Source of the DNA: Nematopogon swammerdamellus
Lineage: Eukaryota; Arthropoda; Insecta; Lepidoptera; Adelidae
NCBI GenBank assembly: GCA_946902875.1
Contig: OX336342.1
Location: 10,223,523 to 10,287,522 of the forward strand
Direction of reading: 5' to 3'
DNA: 64,000 bases
The notes beneath the pieces were generated by a model that saw nothing but the letters and a program-made list of their open reading frames with translations, was not told the origin of the DNA and searched no databases. Positions within the stretch are counted from its first letter, which is position 1; each line of letters begins with the position of its first letter. The translations under genes and the position numbers were made by a program. Of the stretch, positions 1-10,717 are shown piece by piece.

Positions 1-39
1 ATTAATCAAGTAATTAAGTAATCAAAAAATTTATTATCT

Positions 40-235
40 TAAAAAGTGGACCGATTTGCATGACGTTTTTTTAAACGCTTGAAATAAAAGTAAAATTACA
101 AATTTTAAAAACGCGCCCCTTAAAATTAAAAAATAATTTGCGTTTACTTACTTAAAGGAGTCGGGGGACCGCTAAATTAATGGTCCCTCGACTCCTTTAA
201 GTAAGTAAACGCAAATATTTTTTTATTTTTAAGGT
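40..235. repeat. Hairpin repeat family, copy 1
   Basis: Two arms of about 43 bases (about 128-170 and 182-230) are near-perfect inverted copies around an 11-base centre; they contain CTTAAAGGAGTCGGGGGACC and its complement. The bases before the arms (40-127) reappear inverted at about 1130-1240, so this belongs to a dispersed family rather than being a lone hairpin. No coding potential is visible. A non-autonomous element (MITE-like) is likely; its outer ends are not defined. Confidence 0.6.
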
Positions 236-939
236 TCCTCAGCATTGTCGCATACTGTCGCGGTCGCCACGAACGGCGGCGCGCGTAGTGTATAGGTAGG
301 TACCAAAATGCAGGCATGGCAATAATCACGAGCAATAATTCATCAATAATTCAGGGGAACCCTCTTGTCTTCAATATAAAATCGTTGTGATGCCATTGAT
401 AAAGATTGATCTTGCTGTCGCGTGTTGGCTTTTGTTCCACAATGCGTCTGTACTGGGCAACTTGGGCAAGCAACATGATCACTGATTTCTTGAGACTATT
501 TACCTCGTTTTACATAATCCATTTTATCACATCAAACATTGCGGAGTGACATAAAATTTCACGAGTTCGTATTGACATTAACGTTGATCTACTAATTATC
601 CTGTCTAGGTACTTATGTATATTATATACCTATCGAATAATTTATATGAGAACACGGCGTACTCTGGAAATAAAATCCAGAGTCTAAGTATGCAATTCAT
701 GGAAGTATATGTCTGAGCGACAGTTTTTCTGTTTGGTAAATTGTATTCTCGTCATTCTGCTAAAAAAGGGGTGGGGAAATAAATTTAAAAAAAATTGGCG
801 GTCCAAGAAAAAGTGTATTCGTGAAAAAATACAATGTTACCAATGCCCTTTAGCTTACAGACAATAATCTAATATCAACTATAATTCTTTAAAGGAGAGC
901 TTCTCTATGCAAATAGATGACATAAATATCTACAATATA
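236..939. other. AT-rich non-coding stretch
   Basis: No gene, RNA or clear repeat was recognised. It lies between two copies of a hairpin repeat and is presumably intron or upstream sequence of spatzle. Confidence 0.5.
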
Positions 940-1245
940 ATAACTGTTAAAATTTTAGTTTAAAATTTAAAAATCCCCGATCCTTAAAAATTCTAAAATA
1001 ATTTTCTTTTAGTTAGGTAGGTAGGTACTCAAAGAAATCGGGGGACCGCTAGTAAATATATAATCCATCACTTTGAGACGCCTTTAAGTAACTAAACTTT
1101 CAATAAAATAAAATAAATAAAATAAAAATAAACGGAAATTATTTTTGTCTTTTTAAGGGATCCGGGTTTGTTTTTTAATTTGTAATTTACCTTTTATTTC
1201 AAACATTTAAACAAACTGCATTCAAGTCGATCCGTCCGTTTGGAA
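940..1245. repeat. Hairpin repeat family, copy 2
   Basis: It contains the diagnostic words ATCGGGGGACCGCTA and CCTTTAAGTAACTAAAC in the same order as copy 1. Its right flank (about 1130-1240) is the reverse complement of bases 40-140. Hairpin arms are more diverged than in copy 1. An AT-rich simple tract of AAATAAAAT units lies at about 1100-1135. Confidence 0.5.
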
Positions 1246-1836
1246 GCTACGATGATTATGTATGGCACAAAGACACACTATCAGACACACAGCCTCAGAT
1301 CCTGATTCCTAAACTGAGCACATAGCAGACAGACGTTTAGAAAACCCATATTTTAAGTCGGGGGTTAAAAATAATTAGGCCGCACTCGCACTCTGTGCGA
1401 CAGGGACGACGCTCTACAACCGGATTGTCTCTTTCTAAAACTCGATGTTCATTATTTACTGCCGGTTCATTATTGCGAGGTTCATTATTTAATGTCTGTA
1501 AATAAATTGTAAAATAAGGGTCCTTGCCACCATCTCTTTCAACGGAACCTTAAAACATAAATGATCTCCTAACTAAATATTATTAAACAACTTTTGAGAC
1601 ACTATGTTTACGGTGAAACTATTTTTTGTGGTTACCGAAATACTAAGGTAGAGCACGGCCTTCTCGCTCAAATACCGCGGGCCGGATTTGGCCCGCTCGC
1701 CGCCTTTTCCCCATCCCTGTGCTAATATGTTCCCTGAAGTACCTACCATTCTTACGAAAATAATAATGTTACTTCCTCTATGCCGCACTTCTTCTACAAG
1801 CCGGTCAAATTAATTTGGATTTTTTGGTATTTTCAG
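1246..1836. other. Upstream intron sequence of spatzle
   Basis: No exon or known element recognised. It ends in a splice acceptor (TTTTCAG) just before the first recognised spatzle exon. Confidence 0.4.
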
Positions 1837-4800
1837 CAGGCTCCAAAAACGAGGAGAACATTTCAGATCTGCGCGACAGCATAGTGTTCCCGGGACCGAC
1901 CGGCAAGTCGGAAACTAGCGCGAGACAATTCGCGCCGGTGCTGAGCGATGGATGCAAGCAGGGACGCACGCTGTGCTACTCCGTCGCCAACTATCCAGAG
2001 AATTACATCTCCGACCTTTTGGGAAATTCGGTCAGTTTGACACCAACTACATCACTACAATGTTTATGCGTCAACTGCTCTCGCCTATATACGCATCTTT
2101 AATAATTTCTCTCTATTCCTCCCGACCCACCCGGGAAACGGAATGTGGTGGCATTTCCACATTCCGTTTCCACGTTCACGGCCGCCAATATAGGACCCTC
2201 CCCAGTGGTCTTCGTCTCGTCGGCTGTCGTGCCCAGCCCACTTCATTTGAGCTTAGCCACCCGATGGGTCGTTGCGTTACCTAGTCACCCATGCTCACGC
2301 ACGCTCCATTGCTCGCTGGGCAACTTTCAGCCTTTGAATGACAACGACCGTCAGAGTTCACGTTTCACAGCCTTACGTCATATCCGGTACTTGTTACATT
2401 TTTTTAGGCATTCCCGACCTCCGGGCGAACGATCTTTCTGAAGGCAGCCCAATCCAGTTTAATTATTCTATCAACCTCCTTATGAACACGTTGTCTACCA
2501 AGCATCAGAATTTGGCCGAGGTATACATAATCGTCAACCTGTTCGAACACTTTGCCGCCAATTATTGGCGGTGAAGTGTTCGAGTGAGATCTAGAGTGTG
2601 TATTGAGAGAGATCCAGAGTTTACCAGTTCTGTAGAGGAAAGATCTGTAGATTGATACGTATCCACGGTAAGTTCAGCATGTAGGGATGCAATCCGTGCC
2701 CGGTGCGCGTGGTGCGGAGGCGGAAAGGAGACGGCGGGAATACGTTAAATAGCCCCTCCAAGCACTTCCCATAGAATAAGCGATAGAGAACACCTTAGGG
2801 AGCCGACATCCCTACGGAGTTGCAGTGGTTCTAGATTGCGGGGCATTTCGGGATCACCCACTCCATTAGTCGCACGGCTCGACCCTGAACCGAGTCAAGA
2901 AGTATTTGGCAGAACCATCCCACGGGTGCGAGCAGTACTCCAAGCAGGCTGCAGGACCTGATCAGCTATTTATACAAAAGCAGCGTTTGGTCCAGCGTAC
3001 CTACCTATATTGAGAAAACCTCTGTTTTGGTGGCATGGTCAGACTGTTGAGGTGAAATTCCTGCTGAACTACATATACTGAACTCTGATGGATGATGATT
3101 CATCGTTGGGCTAGCAATGTGAGCGGTCGCCTCGCGCATTTTTTTATCAATTAAATTTGAAATTCATTAACTAAATTCACTATTGGTTAAAATAGTTTAA
3201 AACCATTTCTCGCTTCCACAAGTTGAGTTTAAAGGGAAAACACGTGCCGGTGGGTGGAGCTCGACAGGGACAGCAACAGACACAGGCGGCGCCTCTGGTG
3301 TCGCCCCTCCTCTGGTGAGTGCACGCGCACTGCCCAGCAGAGCCCTCGTAACATCACAGAAGACCTCCGCCGCCTCACCGAGTCTCGACTCGAACCAGCG
3401 ATCCGCACGACGACGACGGCGACGACCGCGCGGCGGCACCGGGCGAGCAGCGAAGCAACTGCTAACCGACCGCGGCCGGCTGAACGGTGACGCGCCACGC
3501 AGATTAGGCGAGTACCTACCTACTTACGCTGCGCTGCCGCCCGCCGCTCACCTGCTAGGCAGCCTACGTCACGCCTCGGTCTCGCTGACGTCATCGGTAC
3601 GTGACTCCGCTACTACGTCACCGACGCCACAGTCTGTCCAAGCAGCCGCTGTAGATACCTACTTCGTTTCGCCGACATCACCACTGAAATACGCGCCTTA
3701 GTCCGCCGCCTCATCTACATACAACATATTTCATTCACGCTCAGTATAATTTTAGTATGGATGGAAAAAAATCTAAAACGAAGTGCGGTGGATGCAATAA
3801 GGTGGCGAGCGCTGGAGAAAGCATCATATGTAGTGAGTGTAAGGATCCCTACCACAGGACTTGTGTCAACCAGCCACACACCGAGCCCGGGCGAGACAGA
3901 CTGACGAGACACGGACGCGAAGCGTGGATATGTCCGCCCGGGTTGGTACCACCGCACTGAATGAAACGTCGGTCTAAACGGCTATGTAAATAGTTTGTGT
4001 TTTCCGACCAGTTCAGTGTAGCCGGCACGATCAAAGGGGGAAGCACTGAAATGGCACCTAGTTCACCCGGTGTTATGGGCTGACATCACGGACGTTGTAG
4101 GTGATGTCACGTCAACCGTGTCAGTTTCCATAAAAAAAAAAAAAAAAAAAAAAAATATGTCCTCCCTGCACTGCAAAATCGAGACGCGGAGATAATACCC
4201 CCATCCGCCCTGCTGCGGCGAGGGACACCAACCCTCTCCGGTCGATCGGCGGAACCGACAAACAGGTGTTAGCCTCCACCTCACCGACTGGCGGTGCATC
4301 AACTTCCTCTACAGAAACGCTGACAAATGAGGTGCAGAGTCTGGTAGCCGCAGTTCGTCTATGTAGGAGCGAGTTTGAAGCTATGCGACAAGAAATGCAG
4401 GACCTGCGAAGTTCAGCTGAGATGGCCCACGGAAGGATAGATGACCTGGCGAAGACGATGGACGGGATAGATCGCCGGATAGCTGTGGTTGAGAAGGTAC
4501 AAAACGACCTAATTTCGGCGCGCTCCACTATCGTCGAGCTGAGGAACGAGCTGGAGGCGCGTGAACAGTCCAGCTTGGCCAACGAGATCGAGTTCACCGG
4601 CGTTCCAGAACTGAAGGAGGAAAATCTGTATCACCTGGCCCTGGTCATCGGTAGGAAGATCGGCGTGGAGCTAGATGAGCGTGATATTGACTCTGTCGCG
4701 CGCGCCGGGCCGATTCGCCCGCCCGCCGATACCGGCGGCGATGCATCTCCCGGCGCACGTGTTCGACCCCGCCCCGTGGTCCTGCGCGTGACACGTCGTC

Positions 4801-7800
4801 GCATCAAGGACGACCTCCTGAAAGCAGCGCGCGTAAGGCGCGCCGGTATCCAGTCGCAGGACATCGGGCTGCAGAGGGCCGAAAAGCCCATCTTCATCAA
4901 CGACCGACTGACCAAACGAAACCGGGAATTATTCTACAAAACTAGGATGGCAGCTCGTGAAAGTGGTTTTAAATTTGTTTGGATTCGCGACGGGCGGATC
5001 TTAGTAAAGAGAGCAGAAAAGTGTAGGACGCAGCGCGTGCGGGGGGAAAGCGATATAGAACACATTTTTTTAGGGAATTCCCAACCCGCTCCTGCCGCTC
5101 TCACTGCGCCCTGATAATCTGTACCATGTACACACTCTTACTAGCCACTCTCAAAATTACTTTTATTTTACTATTTTATTTTATTTTTTATTTGGAAAAT
5201 TTTATTTATTTAATACAAATAGTCTTGCCTTACTGCTACTTTCCTCTAAACTACATGGAACCACATTTAGCCAATGTCAGCACACAACAGATGTCGTTAA
5301 AACTCATCATCTGCACATCATTTCAGTCAAACTTATTAAGTCTCAATGGGCCAAAGAAATACGTCAAAGTTAGTTAAAGTGGGCCTAATAAATACGAGAT
5401 CTTTAAATACTGGCAGAGATGAGCTCAGCGTGTCTGTGCAAAACTACGAGCCAGATATACTAGCGCTAAACGAGACGTGGATAAGAGAGGGCGAGGAGCG
5501 CTATGCTCCGAAACTAGCGGGTTACACTCTCCGGCACGCCGCTCGGCCGGGCGCCCGCGGCGGAGGCGGGGTGGGTTTCTACGTGCGTCGTGGACTCCGA
5601 GCGCGCGTACGACCTCACCCTGCTGCCCCGCTAGAGCAAATGTGGCTCGAGCTATCCTCGGGAGGAGTACGCGTAGCGATAGGTACGGCTTACAGACCCG
5701 CTGCTGTATCTGTGGAGAGCGCCGTGGACAGTCTCAGCGAATCCATCGCTGCTTTCAACTACTGTAACCACATATTTTTGCTCGGCGATTTAAATATAAA
5801 TATGTTGAACACCGATGATTTCGTCACATTCTTAAACCACCATAGTCTTCAGCAAATGGTTGACACGCCCACGCGGATCACAGACTCGACGGCGACGCTC
5901 ATAGACGTTGTATGTACGGACGCGCCTAACCTGGTAAAACAAATTAACGTGTATCATAATCCTTGTCTCAGCGATCACGCGTTGATAATGGTCGAAGTAA
6001 ATATAAAAAAATCGAAGCCACAGCCGCGGTGGATCACGTACAGATCGCTAAAAAATATTGCGGAAGTAGAATTTGTCGCAGACTTGGAATGCCTTCCTTG
6101 GGAGAAAATCTTGGAATGTAAGGATGTGAACGAGAAGGTAAATATGTTCAATGAAATTGTTACTGCTCTTTTCGACCGTCACGCGCCTACGCGTAAATGT
6201 CGTGTCAAATCTAGCCCACAACCTTGGATAACGGATGTTCTAAGAAAAATGATGTCCCTCAGAGACAAAGCACTCACCAGAGCCCGTGCCACTAAAGTAG
6301 ATTCCCACAAAGACTACTACAAAAAACTAAAAAATTTAGTAATCACAGCTACTAGACGCGAGAAGACAGGCTACTTCACCCACTTCGTAAACAACAATAT
6401 CAAAGACACAAAAAGTATGTGGAGTAATCTTAAAAAAACATCTTTGTTTGATGACCCTGGAAATTGTGATGTCCCTGAGCATTTAAACGACCCAGAAAAT
6501 ATTAATGCACATTTCCTAAATGTCCCAGGGGAGGAACGTGCAGATCTAGAGACATTGAACTATTTTAAAAGCAATAAATTCTCGGATGTAACTTTTCACC
6601 TGAATCCCGTAACGCAATCTGAAATTCTTAAAATTATAAATAATATTAAAACTATGGCAATGGGTGATGATGCAATTTCAATCGAAATGATCAATTTAAC
6701 TTTACCGCATTCGCTAGATGCTCTCACCTCAATAGTAAACACTTCACTGGTGGACGGAGTGTTTCCCGAGTGTTGGAAGATGGCTATTGTCAAACCCATT
6801 CCCAAAAAGAATGTGGTATCAAGTCTTAAAGATCTCAGGCCCATCAGCATTCTTCCGGCCATATCCAAACTTGTGGAGAGAGCTGTTCATAAGCAGCTCT
6901 ATGCCTACCTGAATTCACAAGAAGTTATACCAAAGATGCAGTCTGGCTTCCGTGGGGCCCACAGCACGAGTACCGCCCTGTCCGATGTACTCGATGATAT
7001 TATATCAGCGGCAGACTCTAAAATGGGCAGTGTACTGGTGTTGCTGGACTTTTCACGCGCTTTTGACTGCCTGAACATTCCGCTCCTACTGGCCAAGCTT
7101 TCCTATTACGGTGTTTCCAGTGAAGCAAACAAATGGTTTCAGAGCTTTCTTGTCGGAAGGAAGCAGAAAGTGGCCTGTTTAGGCGAAGATGGCTCAACTA
7201 GGCATTCGGAACCGAGGCTGCTATCTCGAGGGGTCCCACAAGGGTCGATCCTTAGTCCGCTACTATTTACTCTTTTTACTGCAGACCTGTGTAGAGTAGT
7301 GAACTGCGTCAAACTTCACCTGTATGCGGACGATACTCAAGTCTACATGTCATTCGACTCAAAGGACACAATCCAAGCCATCTCGCGCCTAAATAAGGAC
7401 CTAGAAAACGTCTATGACTGGGCCAGACGAAATACCCTAGTATTAAATCCCACCAAGTCGCAATTTCTTGTTCTAGGTACAAAAAATCAACGAAATGTTA
7501 TAAATTCTTTTAATCCCAATATTACCATAAATGGCCTTCCCGTTTCCTACGTGCCCTCTGCTCGGAACCTTGGACTTGTGATCGACAGTGAGCTCCGCTT
7601 TCAAGACCATATCAATTTGAAAGTAAGAGCAGCCTTTTACAAGCTGAAGGCTCTTTATAATATTAGGCCCTACCTTTCAGAAGGGGTAAGAATATTCCTC
7701 ACCAATGCTCTTATCCTTTCACCATTTGACTATTGTGACACGGTGTATGGCCCGCGGCTCCTAGCCAAGACATCACGGGCAATACAACGTGTGCAAAATG

Positions 7801-9919
7801 CGTGCGCGCGCTTCTGTTTGAACATTCCGCGACGTACACACATCACTCCTTACCTCAATGAAAAAGGAATACTGAAAATGAAAACCAGGCGAGTTTTTCA
7901 TTTAGCGTGTTTGGTATTTAAAGTCGTACAAACAAAAATACCAAAATATCTTTATGAAAAGCTTACCTGGTTCCGGGATATGCATGACCACGACACTAGA
8001 GCCAGTGGTCATCTACTCGCCGTGCCGCGTCATGTTTCAGCAGGCTTTGAGGGATCCTTCAGGTACTGTGCAACCAAGTGCTGGAACAATCTTCCGCCAC
8101 CATTGCGTGAAAAGCGCACTATATATTCTTTTCGAGCCTCTTGCAAGCCTTGGTTGCTACAGTGCCAACGTTCTGGCCTCTTAGGTTGACAGAGTAATGT
8201 TTTTCTCTTTTATATGTTTATTGTAAGTATGTGTACATCTTGTACTTTTCGGTATAACCCACACGTTGATTAAATTGTGTTTGTGTTGGGTTAGTATTTA
8301 TTCTGATTTTTTTATGTTCTGTGTGTGTAGGTTATAGTGTGAATTTTTTTACTTTTTAAGCTGTTTTTTCTTAAGGTAGAAATTTGATTTTTGTGATTGT
8401 ATAACTTTATTATTACTGATTTTTTTTTTCTTTACTTTAGGTGTGGTTAGTTTTAGTTAGATTAGTCGTGCTATTTAATATTTAATATGTTATATCTAGT
8501 CTAGCCTATAAGTGTGTGTACTTCTCGGCAAAGTGGGTCCAACTGCAAATCAGCGCAATAGACAACGTCGTTGTCTCCAATTGCATATGCTGAGTTGGGC
8601 CCAATTTGTCGCCATTTTTGTTGATGTGCCATATTATGTATACAGGATTACTTGTTAAACTGGCGACAAATAAACACTCATTTCATTTCATTTCATTTCA
8701 TGAACATTTTCAGGCGGATGACCTGCAGCATCAGCTGAGCGTGGATGAGCTGGAGCCGACGAAGATATCTCAGCGCATCGGCGACGATCCGGACGAGTTC
8801 GAATTGTGTGCATTCCAAGAAAGGGTAAATAAAGGGTAAACTTTTTCACAGAATATCAATACTTAAGAATGGATAGATAGATATGTGTTAAATTAGAACA
8901 GAACCAGATAAGTATTTAACACAAAGAGAAGGTTTTCTAACATAGGTGCCTATTGCAAATGGCGTATGTGGCGTCTAATAAACGCTTTTAAAAACATTGA
9001 ATGTGGCGGGATTTTACACAATTTAAATACCACCTTAAATCATGTATACCTATCGTACTACCTAAATAACATTGGTCTGTTATTTATTACGTTTCATAAG
9101 TAGGTTTATTTTATTTATTTATTTAGTTTTAGATAGTTACACTTTAGATTTATTTTAGATTTAGTAGTTTTTAATTTAATGTTATTATTTGTTAGTTGTG
9201 TATATGTATATTATTATGTAATTGATTTAAATAAAATATATTGGAATATTTTAGGTCGTATACCCACAGGCTGCACAGAACAAAGAATCCAAATGGCTGA
9301 TGATAATAAACCAGGCCGGCTACAAGCAGGGCTTCAGAGTCGAGATTTGTCAGTGAGTTGATTACCATTTTGTTACGTTTATTTTAGGTGTGAAAGTCTG
9401 CTGATGTCTAGGACAGACAGCACAGCCATTTTATATCGTTTGGTGCCCAAAATGGTTGAAGCTGCCCCCGCAACGTATGCAGTTTTGTAGTTAACACACT
9501 AGCAAAGACGAAGTCTGCGACCATAGACGTATATTATTTCTCTATGTCTGCGACACAATGCTTAAAGCTAATTTTCCAGGAAGGAAGAAAACAAGAATAT
9601 TTTCAGATTAAGCTACCTACTCATTGGACTCAGTTGGACTCATATTTATGCATTTCCACCAATCCGTTATAAACACTTAATTCGTTATGAAAAACTTTAC
9701 AGAAAAGAAAACTCTCACTGCTCGCCTGCAGTATCATTTCGTCTCGGCATGGAGGCATCTTGCAAGCAAAAGTACGTGCTGAGGAAAATGGCGGCGATCG
9801 ACGAGTCAGGCCAGTTAGTGATGGACAACTTCCGACTGCCGAGCTGTTGCTCGTGTGTTGTAAGATACGTCGACACCTACGGCAGGCAAAAGAGAGATCT
9901 AATTAGAGACGAGCCCTAA
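1837..9919 (+). CDS. spz: Spatzle-type Toll ligand (four 3' exons; 5' exons outside window)
   Basis: Secreted cystine-knot cytokine that activates Toll receptors in immunity and dorsoventral patterning after proteolytic release of its C-terminal domain. Exons read as 1837 (or 1840)-2030, 8714-8824, 9255-9352 and 9703-9919 (TAA), each with AG/GT borders and compatible phases (0, 0, then 2). The first exon ends in a pro-region containing CKQGRTLCYSVANYPENYIS. The last three supply the knot, with seven cysteines: FELC, VEIC, SHC, ASC and CCSC, the usual Spatzle count. VVYPQAAQNKESKW and NQAGYKQGFRVEICQ are family hallmarks. KISQR followed by IGDD (exon 8714-8824) fits the activation cleavage site; the released domain would be about 120 residues. 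The start codon and signal peptide are upstream of the window. A 5.4-kb LINE occupies the intron between the first two exons. Identity is firm; which Spatzle paralogue (probably spz1-like) is inferred. Confidence 0.93.
2031..3253. other. Spatzle intron 5' part with relic repeats
   Basis: It starts with donor GTCAGT. A short hairpin lies at about 2137-2172 (AAACGGAATGTGG, then its complement). The stretch at about 2580-2860 is repeated at about 53265-53465 (shared words include GGAAAGATCTG, TCCACGGTAAG, GACATCCCTACG), so it is part of a dispersed element. No exon recognised. Confidence 0.5.
3757..5114 (+). pseudogene. LINE ORF1: PHD finger, coiled coil and RRM-like region, interrupted by a SINE
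   Basis: The reading starts MDGKKSKTKCGGC and shows a PHD-type zinc pattern: CGGC, CSEC, YHRTC. A SINE (3936-4154) plus an 8-base target duplication interrupts it at WICP. After the SINE the same frame resumes and supplies the missing final cysteine, and stays open to TGA at 5112-5114. The remainder is a Q/E/R-rich segment likely to be coiled coil (about 4310-4580), then a folded domain starting EFTGVPELKEENLYHL and ending near WIRDGRILVKRAE, as in ORF1 RNA-binding proteins of related LINEs. Without the insertion the protein would be roughly 380 residues. The break probably post-dates integration because nothing else in the frame is damaged. Confidence 0.75.
3936..4154 (+). mobile_element. 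5'-truncated SINE with target-site duplication, inside LINE ORF1
   Basis: Only the 3' body is present, starting GCCCGGGTTGGTACCACC and ending in a run of about 20 A. It is bracketed by ATATGTCC at 3928-3935 and 4155-4162. The body matches copies at 17.5, 22.1, 35.3, 36.6, 38.5, 47.6 and 51.9 kb (shared TGACATGGCACCTAGTTCAC, ATGGGCTGACATCACGGA). Confidence 0.9.
5346..8189 (+). CDS. LINE ORF2: apurinic-type endonuclease and reverse transcriptase
   Basis: Uninterrupted 947-codon frame from ATG 5346. The endonuclease occupies about residues 10-215, with VGLINTRSL, LALNETWI, FLLGDLNIN and LSDHALI as the metal- and DNA-binding motifs. Reverse transcriptase covers about 470-740: LRPISILPAISKLVER, SGFRGAHSTSTAL, VLLDFSRAFDCLN, RGVPQGSILSPLLF and the catalytic LYADDTQVY. 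The C-terminal part ends near CWNNLPPPLREKRTIYSF, a motif common at ORF2 ends in this group. All catalytic residues look present, so the protein could be functional even though ORF1 in the same copy is broken. It lies 231 bases downstream of ORF1. The ATG chosen is the first in frame. Confidence 0.92.
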   Translation: MGQRNTSKLVKVGLINTRSLNTGRDELSVSVQNYEPDILALNETWIREGEERYAPKLAGYTLRHAARPGARGGGGVGFYVRRGLRARVRPHPAAPLEQMWLELSSGGVRVAIGTAYRPAAVSVESAVDSLSESIAAFNYCNHIFLLGDLNINMLNTDDFVTFLNHHSLQQMVDTPTRITDSTATLIDVVCTDAPNLVKQINVYHNPCLSDHALIMVEVNIKKSKPQPRWITYRSLKNIAEVEFVADLECLPWEKILECKDVNEKVNMFNEIVTALFDRHAPTRKCRVKSSPQPWITDVLRKMMSLRDKALTRARATKVDSHKDYYKKLKNLVITATRREKTGYFTHFVNNNIKDTKSMWSNLKKTSLFDDPGNCDVPEHLNDPENINAHFLNVPGEERADLETLNYFKSNKFSDVTFHLNPVTQSEILKIINNIKTMAMGDDAISIEMINLTLPHSLDALTSIVNTSLVDGVFPECWKMAIVKPIPKKNVVSSLKDLRPISILPAISKLVERAVHKQLYAYLNSQEVIPKMQSGFRGAHSTSTALSDVLDDIISAADSKMGSVLVLLDFSRAFDCLNIPLLLAKLSYYGVSSEANKWFQSFLVGRKQKVACLGEDGSTRHSEPRLLSRGVPQGSILSPLLFTLFTADLCRVVNCVKLHLYADDTQVYMSFDSKDTIQAISRLNKDLENVYDWARRNTLVLNPTKSQFLVLGTKNQRNVINSFNPNITINGLPVSYVPSARNLGLVIDSELRFQDHINLKVRAAFYKLKALYNIRPYLSEGVRIFLTNALILSPFDYCDTVYGPRLLAKTSRAIQRVQNACARFCLNIPRRTHITPYLNEKGILKMKTRRVFHLACLVFKVVQTKIPKYLYEKLTWFRDMHDHDTRASGHLLAVPRHVSAGFEGSFRYCATKCWNNLPPPLREKRTIYSFRASCKPWLLQCQRSGLLG
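8190..8700 (+). other. LINE 3' UTR with stem-loops, AATAAA and CATTT tail
   Basis: It carries a perfect small palindrome, AGACAACG-T-CGTTGTCT, at about 8557-8573, nested between TGGGTCCAACTGCAA and its partial complement, followed by AATAAA near 8668 and four CATTT-like units. In LINEs of this type 3' structures plus the tail are thought to guide reverse transcription; that role here is inference. Confidence 0.6.
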
Positions 9920-10717
9920 AATGTGAATTAAAATTTAGTTTCTTTTTAGTCGCGCACCGTCACTCGTACTTATATTATTATGAAATCGGTCTACCGGCGG
10001 CGGCGGCGTAGCGAACTCATCGCTGCAGCTCGACATTTCAAGTTTGTTCCGTGTTTCATTCAAGTCCTCTTCGGGCCTCTATTTATATATCTAGTTGCCA
10101 AGAGGACATCTTCGCTCCGGTAGCAAACATGTCACTGACAGGACAGGCAAGTAGCTAGCCCGCCTGCTTCTCAAGTTGTGGTGGTGTCTAGGTACTTCCT
10201 CCGGATTCGCTGCGTTCCTTGTTTACAATCGCGCCGGTAAGCCGATTTCATAAATATTAAAATTAAGTTCGTACAATAGAATAGAAAATTAGGTAAGGTA
10301 GTAGGTAGGTATACTCGTTATTCTGAACTCGACGGTAATATTTTTGGTTTCTTATGTCAAACAAAATGCATGGTTTATGTATGTATGACCCGAATTAAGA
10401 AGAAATACTCAGAAAGTATTTGGCTTTTTGCATCGATGTAGGTATTGGATAAATGAGAAAGGAGAACACAATAATAAATTATCAAATTAATCCGATGGAT
10501 TATCCAGGATATCATATTTCATATTAATAAAATAAGTATGTAGGTATTTCCATGTATTTATTCGTATAGGTAAGTAGGTTAGGTTAGGTTTGTCCAATAA
10601 TTAAATTGTGAAAAATTATCTATCCTGCTACACCGACTTATTTAGTACTTACGTAATATTTTTACTTATATTTTTTTTCTGAGGAAAAATAAACGTTGAC
10701 TTTTAAAAACATTTTGT
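9920..10717. other. Spatzle 3' flank / intergenic
   Basis: No gene recognised and no convincing AATAAA right after the stop codon. A short run of three TTAGG-like units lies near 10575. Confidence 0.4.

Larger units (their letters stand above)
3254..8700 (+). mobile_element. CR1/Jockey-type non-LTR retrotransposon (LINE), nearly full length
   Basis: Order: GC-rich presumed 5' UTR (from about 3250), ORF1 (3757-5114, split by a SINE), ORF2 (5346-8189), a 3' UTR of about 510 bases with AATAAA, and a short CATTT repeat tail ending at about 8700. There is no LTR, no RNase H region and no poly(A) tail; a microsatellite tail is typical of CR1-like elements. The tail stops 13 bases before a spatzle exon. 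The 5' boundary is estimated and no target-site duplication was found. Clade assignment inside CR1/Jockey is tentative. Confidence 0.85.

Noticed and set aside
3197..3701. Several overlapping frames before LINE ORF1
   Set aside because: GC-rich presumed LINE 5' UTR; frames overlap on both strands and show no domain.
10572..10592. TTAGG repeats as a telomere remnant
   Set aside because: Only three units, also two at 43945; far too few and inside ordinary DNA.
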